Positions 9,470 through 22,214 of a stretch of DNA of 64,000 nt are shown in pieces. The position numbers and the translations under genes are program-made. Source of the DNA: Xestospongia muta (Eukaryota > Porifera > Demospongiae > Haplosclerida > Petrosiidae); assembly GCA_963693285.1 (NCBI GenBank), contig OY848929.1, forward strand, positions 560,501 to 624,500, read 5' to 3'. The notes under the pieces were generated by a model. It saw nothing but the letters and a program-made list of their open reading frames with translations. It was not told the origin of the DNA and searched no databases. The first letter of the stretch is position 1. The number at the start of each line of letters is the position of its first letter.

Positions 9470-12400
9470 ATGTTGCGTGTTTTTCTAGTATCAGAAGGTG
9501 TCTCTCTTTCAGAAGACTTACCTCCCACATCAAGGTAAGGAGAATGTCACATTACTAGTCACACACTGGGAATACCCTTATCATTATGTAAACTCTACTA
9601 TTTTTCATTGTTTATTGCTTCCTCAATTGTCTTTTCTCAGTGTTGCTAAGCTACAAAAGTCTCTCGGACATCAATGTGGCGTGGCTAGTAAAGATATTAT
9701 CCTTCTGACACCTAAAGGTCATTTACTAGACGCTGAGGAAACATTAGGTTCATATGATGCAGGCACAGTAAGTGCTAAAAATTTAACTCCCATTGATCTA
9801 AGGGATTGCCACTTTAGGAGGAACGACCACTTTATGTTTATTTCCGACCGGGGGTAGTACCCCACTCATCATATACTGATCAATCTTACAAGAAGAATCC
9901 ACACTTGGAGAGTCACATGACTCGACTTACTTCTTCTCCATCTCCCACGGCTCTACAACAACAACTAACTCTAGCTAGTGAGTTTCGACAAGAAGCATTG
10001 CAGCTAGTACATCTATTGCAAGAGCTTCGCTCGCAAACTAAGTTGCAATGGTCAGGATGGCAAGCATTGCTGCTCAACTTCTCCTCGATGAAGAAGTAAG
10101 ATAAAGTTTGCATCTTGTGTCATAATAAGTTGTTCGTGTTTGCAGGATATTTGATAAGCATCAAAGAGCTTTGGATTCTGCTGTTAGAAATCTCAAGGAA
10201 TCATTAACCAGTTATAGAGACTTATTGGAAAAGTACTTAAAATTTATATTAGTAGTTTTTTGTATCATCTAACTTCTCTTATTTTGTAAAGGACTCCTGG
10301 TCAATTAGAAGTCTTAAAGATGGTTATTCTCCCGCCATTTCTTAGTCAAAGTGGTGTCTTTGGAGATGAGAGACATTCATTATATAATTGGATTAATTCA
10401 CAAGATGAACATAGCAGTTTAACTGATTTAATAAAAGAATGTCATCAAACATTAAATCAAGTAATTAATTGACTATTTTATTCATTCATCTTTTAATTTG
10501 ACTAGGTTAATGAAGATACTTTAGATGATCTTCAAAAACAAGCAACCAAACTAGCAGGTATGAACCTTTCTCTTTTATTGGGTGTAGTTCTTAATTTCTT
10601 AATAGAAGCAGCTGCTGAACTACTAACCATAGAAATGGTAGAGATCACACTTCCTAAGACCACTGAAGACTTAGAACATATTAGTCAAGAACAGCAGTCA
10701 ATGGCTCAGGTAGAAAGCCTTCCATTAAAACTAGTAAATCTATTTCTCTCCCACTTACTGTTAGAGTCTACAGTCTACAGTTCAAAGAGTACTTGGCAGT
10801 GGAGATGGAGGAGCACTGGCTAATGTAAGTCTCAGCAACTGTCGACTTCTACAAATGATGAGTAGAAATCATCAAAAAATAGAAACTTTTGTTGGAGAGT
10901 TAGAAACTTTAAAATCATCATTGAAAGAAAGGATTGATACTGGACTGGAGTCGCTGGCTAAACTGCAACAAAATATGACTGAAGTTGATGCACAGCTTCA
11001 GTTTCATTGCGGACAGTTACAACTCACTCGTAGAAGATTTGAAGTCCTTGAACAGATCTGTGCTGCTCCTGATATGATGTCATGTGTTTTAAATGAGGTA
11101 GCTCAGAGAAAAAAGTTCAAATCAATATTTGTAGAGGTATGAGGCGTGTTATGACAATACCACATATATACTATATATGTTTGTAATTTGTTCTTATGAC
11201 AACTATTGTATTATGGAATTTTTGTCTTGTAGGAGGGAGAGAAAGTGCTTCAAAAATTTGAAGAGCTAAGACAACAAGAAAAGGCAAGAAGGCAATCATT
11301 TCTTGACAAATGTGGACAACATTTTGTCATCTCACTCTTTCCATCTCTCACTGATCGTATTCCTCGACTTGTAGTTAGTTAGAAATTAAATACATAATGA
11401 GTTTAATATTTTATATAGACCTCTGTTCCTCAACGATTTGATGATGATCTGTGCTCATTGTCACAAGAAGAATTAGATGCATTATCTAAAGTACTTCCTC
11501 AACCTTCTTATATCTCAACAAGGTAAGGTCCTCTTTCCTTTATAACATTGCTATCACTTTGTCGCTTGTAGTACAATTGACTTTCATTTTACTGCTGATC
11601 ACAACACAACAGAAACTGATAATGAAATTACTAGACAACTACTTGAAATTGCAATACAAGCAACTCCAGATTGTAATGAGAATTGTTCTCAGACTCAGAC
11701 TGATACCGCCAACTCTGGTACTCAAGTCAATATTACAAATACAAAGCAAACTGTCAATAGAACAGACAATAGAACACAAACAGAGGTCATTGGAAAGGAC
11801 ATAAGTACACAGGCACTGGTCATTGGAGAGGACATAGGTACACAGGCAGTGGTCATTGGAAAGGACATAAGTACACAGGCAAAGGTCATTGGAGAGGACA
11901 TAGGTACACAGGCAGTGGTCATTGGAAAGGACATAAGTACACAGGCACTGGTCATTGGAGAGGACATAGGTACACAGGCAAAAGTTAATGGAGTGGAAAT
12001 TGGTATTCAATCTTCTGTTGAGTTACTTAATGCATCCATGCAAACAAAATTAGAAGGAATTCATGATGAGCTTAGAAAGTATCTTCAAGGTATCAATAGT
12101 GCTGTTCAGGCAACTGTTATATCTAATGAAGTCAGTGTACAAGTGACACCTAATGAGACTGGAATATCCTCTTCCACACAAACTGATGTAGAAGTTGTTG
12201 ACTCTTCTATTCAAGCATGCATTGATGTCTTGGAATCTGGTGTTCAGACTGATACCTATGTCTCGGGTTTTCAGACTTGTTCCATTGAAGCAACAGATAA
12301 ACATGAACTAGAAGGTCAAGTAGTGGCATTACAAGCAGCAGTAGAAGGACTGAAGAATCAGTTAGTATTAGAAAGAGAAAACCACATGAAAGAAATGATA

Positions 12401-13246
12401 GAAAAGGATAGAGGTATAAAACAGCTCCGTCGTTCCTACTCCAAATTAAATGAGAGTCAAGTATGTTCTTGTTATATTAGTTTAATGAAACACACATTTT
12501 CTCTCTCTCTCTTTCAGGAACATCCCGAAACATTAACAATTAATATTGGAAAGTAAGCTGCTCTAATCCTTTTAATAATCTGTTAATGTTTTTTCTTCTG
12601 CAGTTTAAAAATTGGAGACACTGCCATATTTATGCAGGATAGTCATGCTAATTTTTTAGCTCTCACAGTTGATGGTAGGATCTATTATTTACATCATGAT
12701 TCAGCAGATCAATTCACTACTGACATTAGCAACAAAAGTATGAACCAAACAATAACATTGTCAATATCATTGTTGTTTCTTTTCTTTCTTACATTGTAGT
12801 TCTTGTTCCAGTTAGACGGTAAGATTTTTAACCCCTTGTTTTCTCTTTTATTATACACTGTCTATAGTAAACTTGTATTGGGAACTATAACTGAGAAGAT
12901 ATTGGTTGAAGTTAGAAAGGTATTTTATAATGAAAGTATATGTATATCGGGGATGTTGTCAATAACTTTATCATGTAATGATTATACATTATCATTATCA
13001 TTACTTGATGATTTCTCCATTATCATTACCATTGCTTTCAAAACTTGTAATTAATTACATCTCAGTTACAATTACAGCATTCCTGTTGTTAATAATAATG
13101 TATCATTTTATAAAACACATTGTTATGTGTAATTTGACATTATCGGTTCATGTTTGTTACAGGAAGCTAACAGATTACATGTGCCAGTAGGTCAGAGATT
13201 ATACAAAGTGTCTGCACAAGAAGTATTAGTACCAGTATTTCAATAA
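9470..13246 (+). CDS. RB1CC1: RB1CC1/FIP200 (ATG11/ATG17-like autophagy scaffold) with TQ-repeat array, spliced
   Basis: The start ATG at 9470 gives MLRVFLVSEGVSLSEDLPPT, spliced to SVAKLQKSLGHQCGVASKDI and ETLGSYDAGT. This is the ubiquitin-like N-terminus of FIP200. Exons up to about 11520 are helical scaffold (for example RHSLYNWINSQDEHSSLTDL and MMSRNHQKIETFVGELETL). The exon at about 11570-12459 contains six 11-residue repeats of the form VIGKDISTQAL plus many looser TQ/VQ motifs, then a coiled coil. The last exons encode LKIGDTAIFMQDSHANFLAL, a YYLHHDS turn and NRLHVPVGQRLYKVSAQEV, the C-terminal Claw domain that binds autophagy receptors. The stop is TAA 13244-13246. The total of roughly 900 residues is well below the roughly 1600 of vertebrates, mainly from a shorter coiled coil. 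In animals it is the scaffold of the ULK1 complex. Confidence 0.9.
11786..11983 (+). repeat. 33-bp coding tandem repeat (6 copies) in RB1CC1
   Basis: Six consecutive 33-bp units encode VIG(K/E)DI(S/G)TQA(L/V/K). K/S and E/G versions alternate, so the higher-order unit is 66 bp. A degenerate seventh copy follows at 11984. The unit length is a multiple of three and the reading frame is kept. Confidence 0.95.
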
Positions 13247-14514
13247 CATACTATACTCCTATTGTACAAGTGTGTTGTATAAAAGAATTTGTATTTAACT
13301 AGTAATCCAATAAGAAGTCCATGAGTGAAGGAGTGGGTGGAGTCTTGGGTGTGGTTTGACATATCAATTTCTTCAAGTCATGTGACCTTCGTCTTTAAAA
13401 ATGAATAGATTGTCTTGTTATGCAGGTGAGATAAGATACACTGACCTGCGTTGTGGAGTGGGTGTAGATTTGAGTGTAGAGTGTGAGGTCTGGGTGGAGT
13501 TATTAGATTGACTTGATCGCCCACATGGTACAAGATGAGTCCGCCTACATATTTTGCAGTGAATTTTCTAAGAATACTTGTAAAGTTTTATTTAATTAAT
13601 AAAACACTTACTATGAAATGTTTAGCATTGCTTAATTTAATCGAAGATAAAATAGAGTAAATGGGAAAATGGTGCTGTTTCTTCATCTTCTTCAATTTGT
13701 TTTTACTAATTGTTGACATACTACATACTGCTGGAACTAGCAATGTATGACAGAATGGACATTGATATATGTTGCCTACATGAGATAGTATTGTTACTGA
13801 GAGACATTTTGTTCACACCTTTATGTTTGTTGAGGTCAGAGATCAGACATTTCTTTGATCTATAAACTAAGGTAATCATTGTATTTATTAGTTATATAAT
13901 AGTTTACCCTATATGTCTACTGACCAGAGAACCAGCTGGTAGCATCAACTGAGCATTGTTCCAAAATTGACCTAAGGCTGAAGGCAGGAATGTATCCATC
14001 TTATCAGAAATTCATGAATGGCGTTGTGATTAATGATAACTATGAATAATAATAAGTAGATGAGAACTGTACTACTGAATACGTTAAGACTGTAAATTTT
14101 CTCTGATAGACCGACCGATTCTACTGACAAAGATATTCCTTCCCAGAGTACTCTTAAATAAATTTATAATTAGTTTATTAAATAATACATTTATTTATAC
14201 AGTTGGTATTACAAACATAAAACTAACAAAGAAAATTTTCAATTTTTTGAGTTCACAGTATTAATTGATCAACTTTTAGAGTTATTTCTGTAACTATTGC
14301 TACATTGTAGTAGTCAGCATACAAGAAACCACTTCAGAGTCTACATGGGCATTTTGCTAGCCAACAAAAGGTTAAATAATTGGTTTATTTTTGTGAGAAA
14401 GATTAAACAGCCCTGTGATGTATTATAGATAATAGACAGCATGTTTACATATGGTAAGAAGGTGGGCGTGTCTGACTCGTGTAAGAGGAAACTAACCAAC
14501 TTTCGACTCTAACA
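13247..14514. other. Intergenic region between RB1CC1 and Maelstrom
   Basis: About 1.27 kb without a supportable exon on either strand. It includes GTGGG-rich sequence at about 13330-13510 and an AT-rich part with the second copy of the dispersed repeat at 14203-14237. No RNA gene was recognised. Confidence 0.5.
14203..14237. repeat. Dispersed repeat, copy B
   Basis: Near-identical to 8855-8889, same orientation. See copy A. Confidence 0.5.
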
Positions 14515-16054
14515 ATGAGTAATAAAAGAAAACAACGTAATGGATTCTTTTATTTCATGCTGGATATGAAAGAGGAACTTAGGAGACAAGGAAGAAATGT
14601 TCCTATGGCTCAGATGTCAGCATTAGCTGGTCCAAGATGGAGTGTAAGCCTATCATTAACCAGTATTACAAATATATGGTTTCTTCTCTCCTTTTAGAAT
14701 CTATCTGATGCTGAAAAAGCAGCTTATAATCTTCGAGCTAAACATGAGAAACGTACAATATCAACTACTGGCTCTGTTTCATCTCATCACACAAGTACTG
14801 GTAAAATGGATTGTATGGGAGAACTTCTCTCGGTATTGTTTATAAAAATATCTACTGTGTCACTTGGTACTTGTATTGTTTAGGAACGTCGAGACTTAGC
14901 AGCTGAACTAGATGAGAAACGGAGAAGACAAAAAGAGGATCTAAAAAGTCGCCTACCAACTGGCAGGGGTTCGTAAATTTAGATGTCATTATTTTATATT
15001 TTTGTCTTTAGATGTTATTCTTCAAAAATTTTATTTCTTGGACATTCAACCCTTATGTGAATTAAAAGAATTAAAGAAAGAGCGATGGCTCCCATGTGAA
15101 GTGGCTGTTGTTGAGTTTTCATTAGCTTATGGCATTCATCGTTCAATCCATCAGTTCATCCATCCTGGTAATTCAAAAATTTGAAACTATGATGTACACA
15201 TTAACTGAACTAGGTCCCATTCCCATGGGGTATAGGTATGAGGCTCAGAGTCAGAGTGAACGGACGCACATGATTCCTGTGGACGGATTTGAATTAGCTA
15301 ACAGAGACTATCGTCAAATTTTGACAGAACTTCAAACTTTTATATGTTCTCCTGCAGGAGCTAGTCCAGTATCTCCTATACTATTTGCTAAAGTAGGTTT
15401 TGAATGAAAATAATTTTATTGTTTAACATTTCTTAGCGTGACAATTCAGAACGTGTCGAATTTCTATTGAATTGGTTAGCTAGTAAAGCTGGTAAGTTAA
15501 GTGTGTACAAGTTGGGTCTGGTTATTTATGTTCAATATAAGGTGTGGAATGTTTTACTGATCAAGTCTATGAGATAGAGTCATTGTTGATTCAATTAGAC
15601 TCTATCGCTAGTTCCAGTGGACCAAACCTCACAACCTTTCAAGCGTCTGAACTTTTTAATACATCAGCTTACGATTACGAACGTGGAACTAGATGTGGTT
15701 GGCACGAACAAAGAGAAATCAAATATTGTTCCCTTAGCACAGTCAAAATTTATAGGTATACAGTGTTTTTTAAAATCATATATCTAAAATTTTTGTAGCT
15801 TTGTCATGGCAGATCATCTTTGTTCTAAATTTCAAGTTTCTATCACACCAGCTCATCTTCCAGAGTTACCTGAACAACCAGCTGGTATTGTGATTCCTCC
15901 TGTAGTCCCAAGAATACATACTCCATCCAGTGGAGTTGCTCAAGTCACTTCTGGAATTCAAAGCATTAGTATTGGGCGTGGTCGAGGTCGTGGTTTATCT
16001 TCACTTCCACAAGAAATACGTCAGCCTAAAATGGTTGGTCGAGGGATGAACTAA
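14515..16054 (+). CDS. MAEL: Maelstrom (piRNA pathway) protein, spliced
   Basis: The start ATG at 14515 (MSNKRKQRNGFFYFMLDMKE) opens an HMG-box of about 70 residues split over two exons (ELRRQGRNVP, then NLSDAEKAAYNLRAKHEK). The Maelstrom domain follows: ERWLPCEVAVVEFSLAYGIH and RSIHQFIHPG, PIPMGYRYEAQSQSERTHMI, SERVEFLLNWLASKAG and RCGWHEQREIKYCSLSTVKI. The Glu-His-His-Cys type residues of the RNase-H-like fold are visible (E and the two H in the first block, CxxH..C in the last). The C-terminus carries a GRGRGRG run, a possible arginine-methylation site. In animals MAEL acts downstream of Piwi in transposon silencing. Estimated length is about 400 residues, near the family norm. Stop at 16052-16054. 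Confidence 0.93.
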
Positions 16055-16316
16055 ACAATAGTTTTGTACTCTACATAACATTATTCTGACTTTATACTTC
16101 ACTGCTGTATTTTCTTGTTGTTCCAAACTTATTCATGCAGTATTATTCATTATGCAATTTGTTAATAAGATTCATAGTTTATTACTATTAAATGTGTACC
16201 AGACCCTATTCTTAACTATCGGAACCTATACGTATTAATTTCACATCAAATACATCGTTCCGTTCCGTACCGTCACTTCCTTACTGCATTGCACTAACTC
16301 GCGCGAAAAGTCAAGT

Positions 16317-18786
16317 ATGGATGTGTCTCACTCTCAAGAGAAAGTGAAAAGAGCGTTAGAATCAGCAGAATCTCTGTTGGCGTCGTTTCTCGATCGTGCT
16401 TCACTTGGTCCAGCAGCAGGGGCTGAAAAGGACTTAGTAAACAGTCATAATGTAAGAGAAGACAGATCTGTTAGTACATCTAGAGACTCAGTCGATGTGG
16501 AACAGTCATTGTTAGGTTTTGGGGAGGGAAATATTTCCTCTACATCATCTGCTCATGAAGCTGTGTCATATCCATCGGATATACCAACAACACCCAAAGA
16601 TACACTGACCTCTTTAGGTAAGTTGTAGAACCACGTGGGTGGAGAAATAGGCGGAGTTTTATTACTTATCATTACTTTTTATTCAGTTGGACGTAGTTTT
16701 GTCAGTGAGTCTCAACAAGGTTCGCTCGATCCACTTTTCCTTCAAGAACAACTTTATCAGACAGAAAAAGACCTCAACTTGTCTGCCAAGATTGGTTTGG
16801 CTCTCTCTAAAAGAGTTGATTTCCTAGAGAAAGAAGTTGGTCGGCTAACGGGGGAACTTGAAATAACAGAAAGTACACTAAAACAAACTCGCCATGAGTT
16901 GGGTCGTAAGGACTCTCTCTTGAAACTCTACTATGTCCATGAGGAACAGGAAGAGCCAGAAGTGGATCAGAACCCACCAGACTGGGTGAGATCACTAAGT
17001 GAAGAGAATGAAGAGCTCAAAACTATTAATAAAAAATTATTAGAAGACAACCAGCACTTAAAAAATGAGGCTCAGACGACTCTAGAAAAAGAGAGAGCGC
17101 TAGTTCAGCAATTGTTTGATCAGCTATGTAAGTAAGAACCTCACTTACAATATGTTATTGCTAGTGCTTGAATGACCTATAGAACAATACAAGTGATTGA
17201 CATGTGTGTGTGTAACATTGTCACTTCTATACTTCTATAGCTCAAGTCAAAGAAGAGTTTCAAACAGAAATGGAACACCAAGAAGAAGTCTGTCACCAAC
17301 TACAAACCAAATTAGACAATAGTTGTCATGATAATGAACTCTTAAGTCAAAGTAAAGAAATATTAACAGAGGAACTGGAAGATATGAGAGAAAGAATGAC
17401 AGAAGCACAGGTCACATTATCTCAGTTATCAATGGAAGTAAGTCACACCAGTAATAAATCATAATACAGATATCTCTCTTCATTGTGTAGATATTGGAAT
17501 GGCAAGACAGATATGATTCTGTTCATACTCTTATGAAAGATGCTCAGGTATGTTTTGCCCATTATGTAATACATACCAGACTATTACCAGTAGTTTACAA
17601 CTATTCTGTGTGTGTGTGTATTGCATTTCAATGTTTGAACTAGTAGCGTACATTATATAGTTTGTAAGTTAACATAAAAGAGAGATATCAAATAAACATC
17701 AACAAAATATGAGAGAACATTACTACTAGTAGTAATTAATCTACTGTTGTGTAATATAGTGATATTGTATATTGTAAGTTGATTTTGTGATTATATCAGG
17801 AAGAGAATAAAATGTTACGAGAGTTAACTTCTGCAAATAGAGAAACTAACAATACACCGGCTGAAAGTGAAGTAAGTGTCGATATTAAATATCACGTCCA
17901 TGTGTCAATATTAATTATCATGTCCATGTAATAATAAACAATATTTAACATGTAAGGGCGTATAATATACTATTAATTAACATGGCTTCCAGTCTGCTGG
18001 TATGAACATGAGTCTATGTTAGTCTTCTTCATCTTTTAGCATCATGAATCTATTGTTCAAGAAATAGAGGAAGTATTAAGACGTGAGATCATTGCTGCAA
18101 GTACCCTTCCGGAACGACCTCCCTCACCTAACAATTATGCTCAGCAAAGGACAATGGTTGTCATGGAAACAGTTAAAGCTGCAACACTGGCAACAGCTCG
18201 AAAACTAGAAAAATTAGCAGCTGAGCAAAGAAAGAAAGGTAAAATTTGTGATGTAAGAACAATTGGTTTTTCATATTGATTTTTAGAGGAAGATCTTCAA
18301 CAAAGAGAAGCTGGTCTTCAAGACTCGTTACCTAGTGATGGTCAAGATGATCCAACAAAAATGCGTTATTTTTCACCTCAAAAACTTCAAATTGTCAAAC
18401 CAATGGAAGGTTCTGTGACACTTCTTCGCTGGAAACTCCTAGCAACACCTCAGCTACGAGGTCCTGGCTCCTTTTTGACAGAGACAGAACAACCAGGAAT
18501 TCATTTAAAGAACTTTTCTGAGTCGAGACCAGGTTCTTCCTTGCAAGTTGATAGTATTGATTCACAACGTCGGTGGCACAGTGTATGTGATCTATCCCGT
18601 CCAGTTAAGAAGGACACCCCTATCAGAATTCATCAAAGATATGAGGAGGAAACACAAGGACAAATGTCTACTGTTGGTAGAGTGAAACAGAATCTTTGGG
18701 GACTTTTTTCACCAAGTGGTAGAGGAAAGAAAACACAAGAAAAGCCACAGGATCACAAAGGATTACAGGAACTTTTGGGTCCTTAA
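16317..18786 (+). CDS. TRAK1: TRAK/Milton kinesin adaptor, spliced, short form
   Basis: The ATG at 16317 starts MDVSHSQEKVKRALESAESL. The exon at about 16685-17128 has the HAP1_N/Milton coiled coil (YQTEKDLNLSAKIGLALSKR, then ELGRKDSLLKLYYVHEEQEE). The coiled coil continues through MTEAQVTLSQLSMEILEWQD. Then come the SIVQEIEEVLRREI and VMETVKAATLATARKLEKLA parts, and the Milton C-terminal signature YFSPQKLQIVKPMEGSVTLL followed by RW. The stop is at 18784-18786. TRAK/Milton links mitochondrial Miro to kinesin-1 and dynein. About 590 residues are estimated, against more than 900 in vertebrates, with the missing part at the C-terminal end. The internal piece 17493-18005 (exons plus introns) was duplicated to 25140-25634. 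Confidence 0.9.
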
Positions 18787-18848
18787 GAAATGTTGTAATT
18801 TATTTTTATAAATAAAACTGTTCTTTATTTAATTCATATTTCATGTCT

Positions 18849-20033
18849 TCAATTGAGTTCATACTGATCATTGTTGTCTTGTTTTATCATCATCTGTATC
18901 TGAGAGTACACTTGATACAAAGAGTCTTGATCTAACAAAGGTAACAATGTAAGTATTGCTGTAGTCACTGTAGAAGACTGCTCCTATTATTAAGAAAGTA
19001 ATGAGCACTAGTTATATATTAAAAACCATTACTTTGTTTGAGTTACTAATGATAACAGCTAACTCTCTCTCTTGTTCACTAACAACTAAAGTAAATAAGT
19101 AAAATAAACTTACTTAACTAGTAAAACAACAATGTTTAAAGAACTACATTTGTATACGTACATGTACATGATGGTGACATGTACATGTACATATAGATAG
19201 TGACATATGCATGTATATAGATAGTGACATATACATGTACATATAGATGGTGACATGTACATGTATATAGATGGTGACATATACATGTATATAGATGGTG
19301 ACATATACATGTACATATAGATGGTGACATGTACATGTATATAGATGGTGACATATACATGTACATATAGATGGTGACATGTACATGTATATGGATGGTG
19401 ACATATACATGTATATAGATGCACCTGTTTCATCTAGTTGATGTAATTCAGGTAAACAAGCTAGAATTTTTTGGCGGTAATATGGAAGGGAAGAGATCGG
19501 GTTGCCAGCAAGCCATAAGACCTGAAGGGAGGGAGAAAAAGAAATGAAATAGAATGTTAATTTCTCCTAACCTGAAGATATGGAAGAGTTTGAAGGTGTT
19601 GTACCTCTTCTAATTTTGAAATAATATTTTTACGAAGATATAAATGCCGTAGATTTTTGCCTAATAATTTACAAAGGCCATTCAATTATCATCAAAGGAT
19701 AACATACATTGTCCAATGTCACGTAATGTTGTCAGATCATTACAGCTGCAAGGAAAATGTAAGAATCAACATCACATCATGTGAACAGTCACGTGATCAC
19801 ACTGACCTGAGGTTCAACACTTCCAAATTGTTTACTTTCGCTAAAATACTTACCTAAAAATGTAATAAAGATTAATACTTTATTTCTCATATTCTCATAT
19901 CATAGAATGAAATATAACGCAGGCAGTATCTTACATCGTTTAGTTTCATTGCCCAACATTGTAAACTTTTAACTGACTCCAACGACTTTGTTTTACTTCG
20001 TAAGAGAATAACATCGCTTGTAAGAGCAGCCAT
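18849..20033 (-). CDS. CFAP410: CFAP410 (C21orf2) leucine-rich-repeat ciliary protein, spliced
   Basis: On the minus strand, the ATG at 20031-20033 starts MAALTSDVILLRSKTKSLES followed by VKSLQCWAMKLND. Small LRR exons follow, then the LRR cap VLWLAGNPISSLPYYRQKIL and ACLPELHQLDETGA at about 19420-19522. The C-terminal exon encodes TVTTAILTLLPLLDQDSLYQ and VYSQIQMMIKQ, matching the conserved helical C-terminus of CFAP410. The stop is TGA at 18849-18851. The family works at the ciliary base with NEK1 and SPATA7. A 24-bp minisatellite sits in the intron at about 19155-19424. The gene converges on TRAK with only 62 bp between stop codons. Confidence 0.85.
19155..19424. repeat. Minisatellite in CFAP410 intron
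   Basis: About eleven copies of a roughly 24-bp unit containing the self-complementary core ACATGTACATGT and TATAGATGGTG. Directly visible. It produces long artefactual periodic ORFs on the minus strand. Confidence 0.9.
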
Positions 20034-20122
20034 CACAAATACACACCCCTTAATTAATATTCATTATTTATTTCCAATTATAATAAATAAACAACTAACA
20101 TTATAATCTGATAGACTATAAA

Positions 20123-22140
20123 TTATTTCCATTTTAATTCGCAGATAAGAGCTAAATGATCGGATGGAAAGCAGACCGATGGTAGAGCAGTATGTTCTGT
20201 CACTTCTTCATCACTGGGCAATGGTACAACTCTCTCAATCACAAAATGGTCTCGATCAAACAATACATAATCAAGAACTGCTTTAAAATCAACTCTGTAA
20301 TGAGTATAAGGTAATGGACTACAAGCGTCTTGGAGATGAAACTCGTGGTCTACATCCATCCCATCAAAATCATCAGTGACAGCACATAATGAAAATGATA
20401 CTGGATCATTATCACCATCATATTCAACACACTCTCCCTCTTCATTCTCTATTACTGTATCACTATTGACTCTAACAAAATTAACAATGTATTCTGCTTC
20501 TTCTGGTGGAACTTCACAGCAACCGCAACGAGGTATCAAGCTATATTTATACGTAGTCCAGTCAGGATGAGACTGAGACAGAGATCCACGTGTCAGAAAC
20601 TCGTACGCACCAGTACAAGGACAGCTATTAAAATCGCCACAAAATAAAACAGCAATCTTTTCCTGATCTAGCTTTGGTATAGATGCTCGAAACTCACATA
20701 GCAATTTCCTGAGAGCTCTAGTACAAAGTATAGCTTGTAATAGTCTCATATGACCCTCCGTTGGATGATAACACAAATGTGTATTAGCTATTAACAAATA
20801 CCGATCATCATTTACATCCAAAACTTTGAGCAAAACTATTTGAAGTATAGTTGGTTTCTTCTTTAAATTTTTAAGTACTGATGGTGCCTTCTGTAATGCT
20901 TGAAATAGACCACTACAACTAGGATCTTCTTGAATAAACTTCTTAAGACTTACTGAGAGAGTCTTGACCAATTTGTACTTAGAGGTTGAGAAAAAAATTG
21001 CCTCCCCCTCTTGCAGCTGAAATAAATGGTAAGTAATTTAAAGTGATGTAGATGAGAGATTACTGACCTGTCCTGTTTTCATGGCATATTGTCCGTCATA
21101 CCCTTGTTCCCTCATCACAGGATATAAGGACATTTTAAAGCACTTTAACGCTACTTCTTGCATGCAGATGATATCAGGGTGATAACCTAAGACCTCAGTG
21201 ATCAGGAGATTATGACGATAATCACTTTGAAGTGCTTCATATTTACAATATGGATATAAGACTTGATATGCATAGTCTGATGTAGAGTGTTGATCTGCTA
21301 AGATGTTGTACGAAATAACACGGAGAACATCGGGAGATGAGAGTAACGAAGGAGTAAGTCCCTGTCGACGTGATATAGATTTAAGTTCTGGTCTAGCACT
21401 CACTATAGAGGTATACAAGTAGACTGGGTTGCCATGGCAATCTGTACTATTACATGGAGTGAGTTTGATTAAAAGTTGATGGCCCAAGTCATCCATTGTT
21501 GGCCAATATATCATTTCTTTGTGAAGAGGAACAGCCGTTGTTAGTGCTGATGGGAAGTAAGTGGAGTCTAGAGTAGCCACTTCCAAATAACTAGTTGTTT
21601 CCAAAGAGTCAACAGAGATGTGCTCTTGTAATTGTAGCCACTCCCACTTACAGTGAACTAACTCAGCAAACTCTAATTCTACCTAATTCAAGTCATATAA
21701 TAATGTTATAGTGATATTGTTATTACCTGTGGCACTATAGGACACTCAACCATTATACATGTAGATACTTCAAACTTCTTGACAACTGGATAATTCACCT
21801 CAACTTGATATCTTGTCTCATCAACAACTAACCATGCTCCTTCCTGCCATGCCAAGATGTTGACGGTATCTAAAGACACCACATCTTTCCCACTTCTTTC
21901 CAATAAACTAACAGAAGGAGGAGGAAGAGATGTTGCGAGTTTCTCGTGTCTATTGTGTTTCTTTTTGTCTGCTTTGACTACACTTAGAGTCAGCCTTTTC
22001 AATGTTCTTTCCAAAAACTCGTCTTTAGGTCGATGTAAGTTGTGACAATGACCTCGAAAGAAAAAACTGATAGTTAAATGGCTCTCTTCTTCAACATTTC
22101 TCACAAGAACCTGTTTGCACTGTTTCCACCCTTCAGCCAT
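20123..22140 (-). CDS. PDE12: PDE12-like 2'-phosphodiesterase (EEP nuclease), three exons
   Basis: The preferred start is ATG at 22138-22140 (MAEGWKQCKQVLVRNVEEES); an in-frame ATG at 22201-22203 is possible but sits in front of a likely splice acceptor. Exon 2 contains LRVISYNILADQHSTSDYAY and IICMQEVALKCF (the catalytic glutamate). Exon 3 contains LIANTHLCYHP, VLFCGDFNSCPCTGAYEFLT, YRVDFKAVLDYVLFDRDHFV and the terminal LPSVCFPSDHLALICELKWK. The EEP catalytic set (E in QEV, D and N in GDFNS, D and H in SDHLA) is complete. PDE12 removes 2',5'-oligoadenylate and mitochondrial poly(A). An acidic insert with NEEGECVEYDGDND lies between the catalytic blocks and is not typical. The stop at 20123-20125 is 90 bp from the CFAP410 start. 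Confidence 0.92.
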
Positions 22141-22214
22141 TTTGGTGAACTCGGTGGTACTGAATAATAATAAGTAATTAGTTATTAATAAATAACTTTG
22201 CATGAAAGTTGTTT

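Noticed and set aside
11786..11983. CRISPR-like direct repeat
   Set aside because: No spacers; it is an in-frame coding repeat in an animal gene.
11639..12010. Minus-strand 123-residue ORF with repeated CTYVLSND
   Set aside because: Antisense shadow of the RB1CC1 coding repeat, with no family similarity.
19110..19433. Three overlapping minus-strand ORFs with repeated MYMSPSIYMY pattern
   Set aside because: Periodic translation of the 24-bp intron minisatellite of CFAP410.
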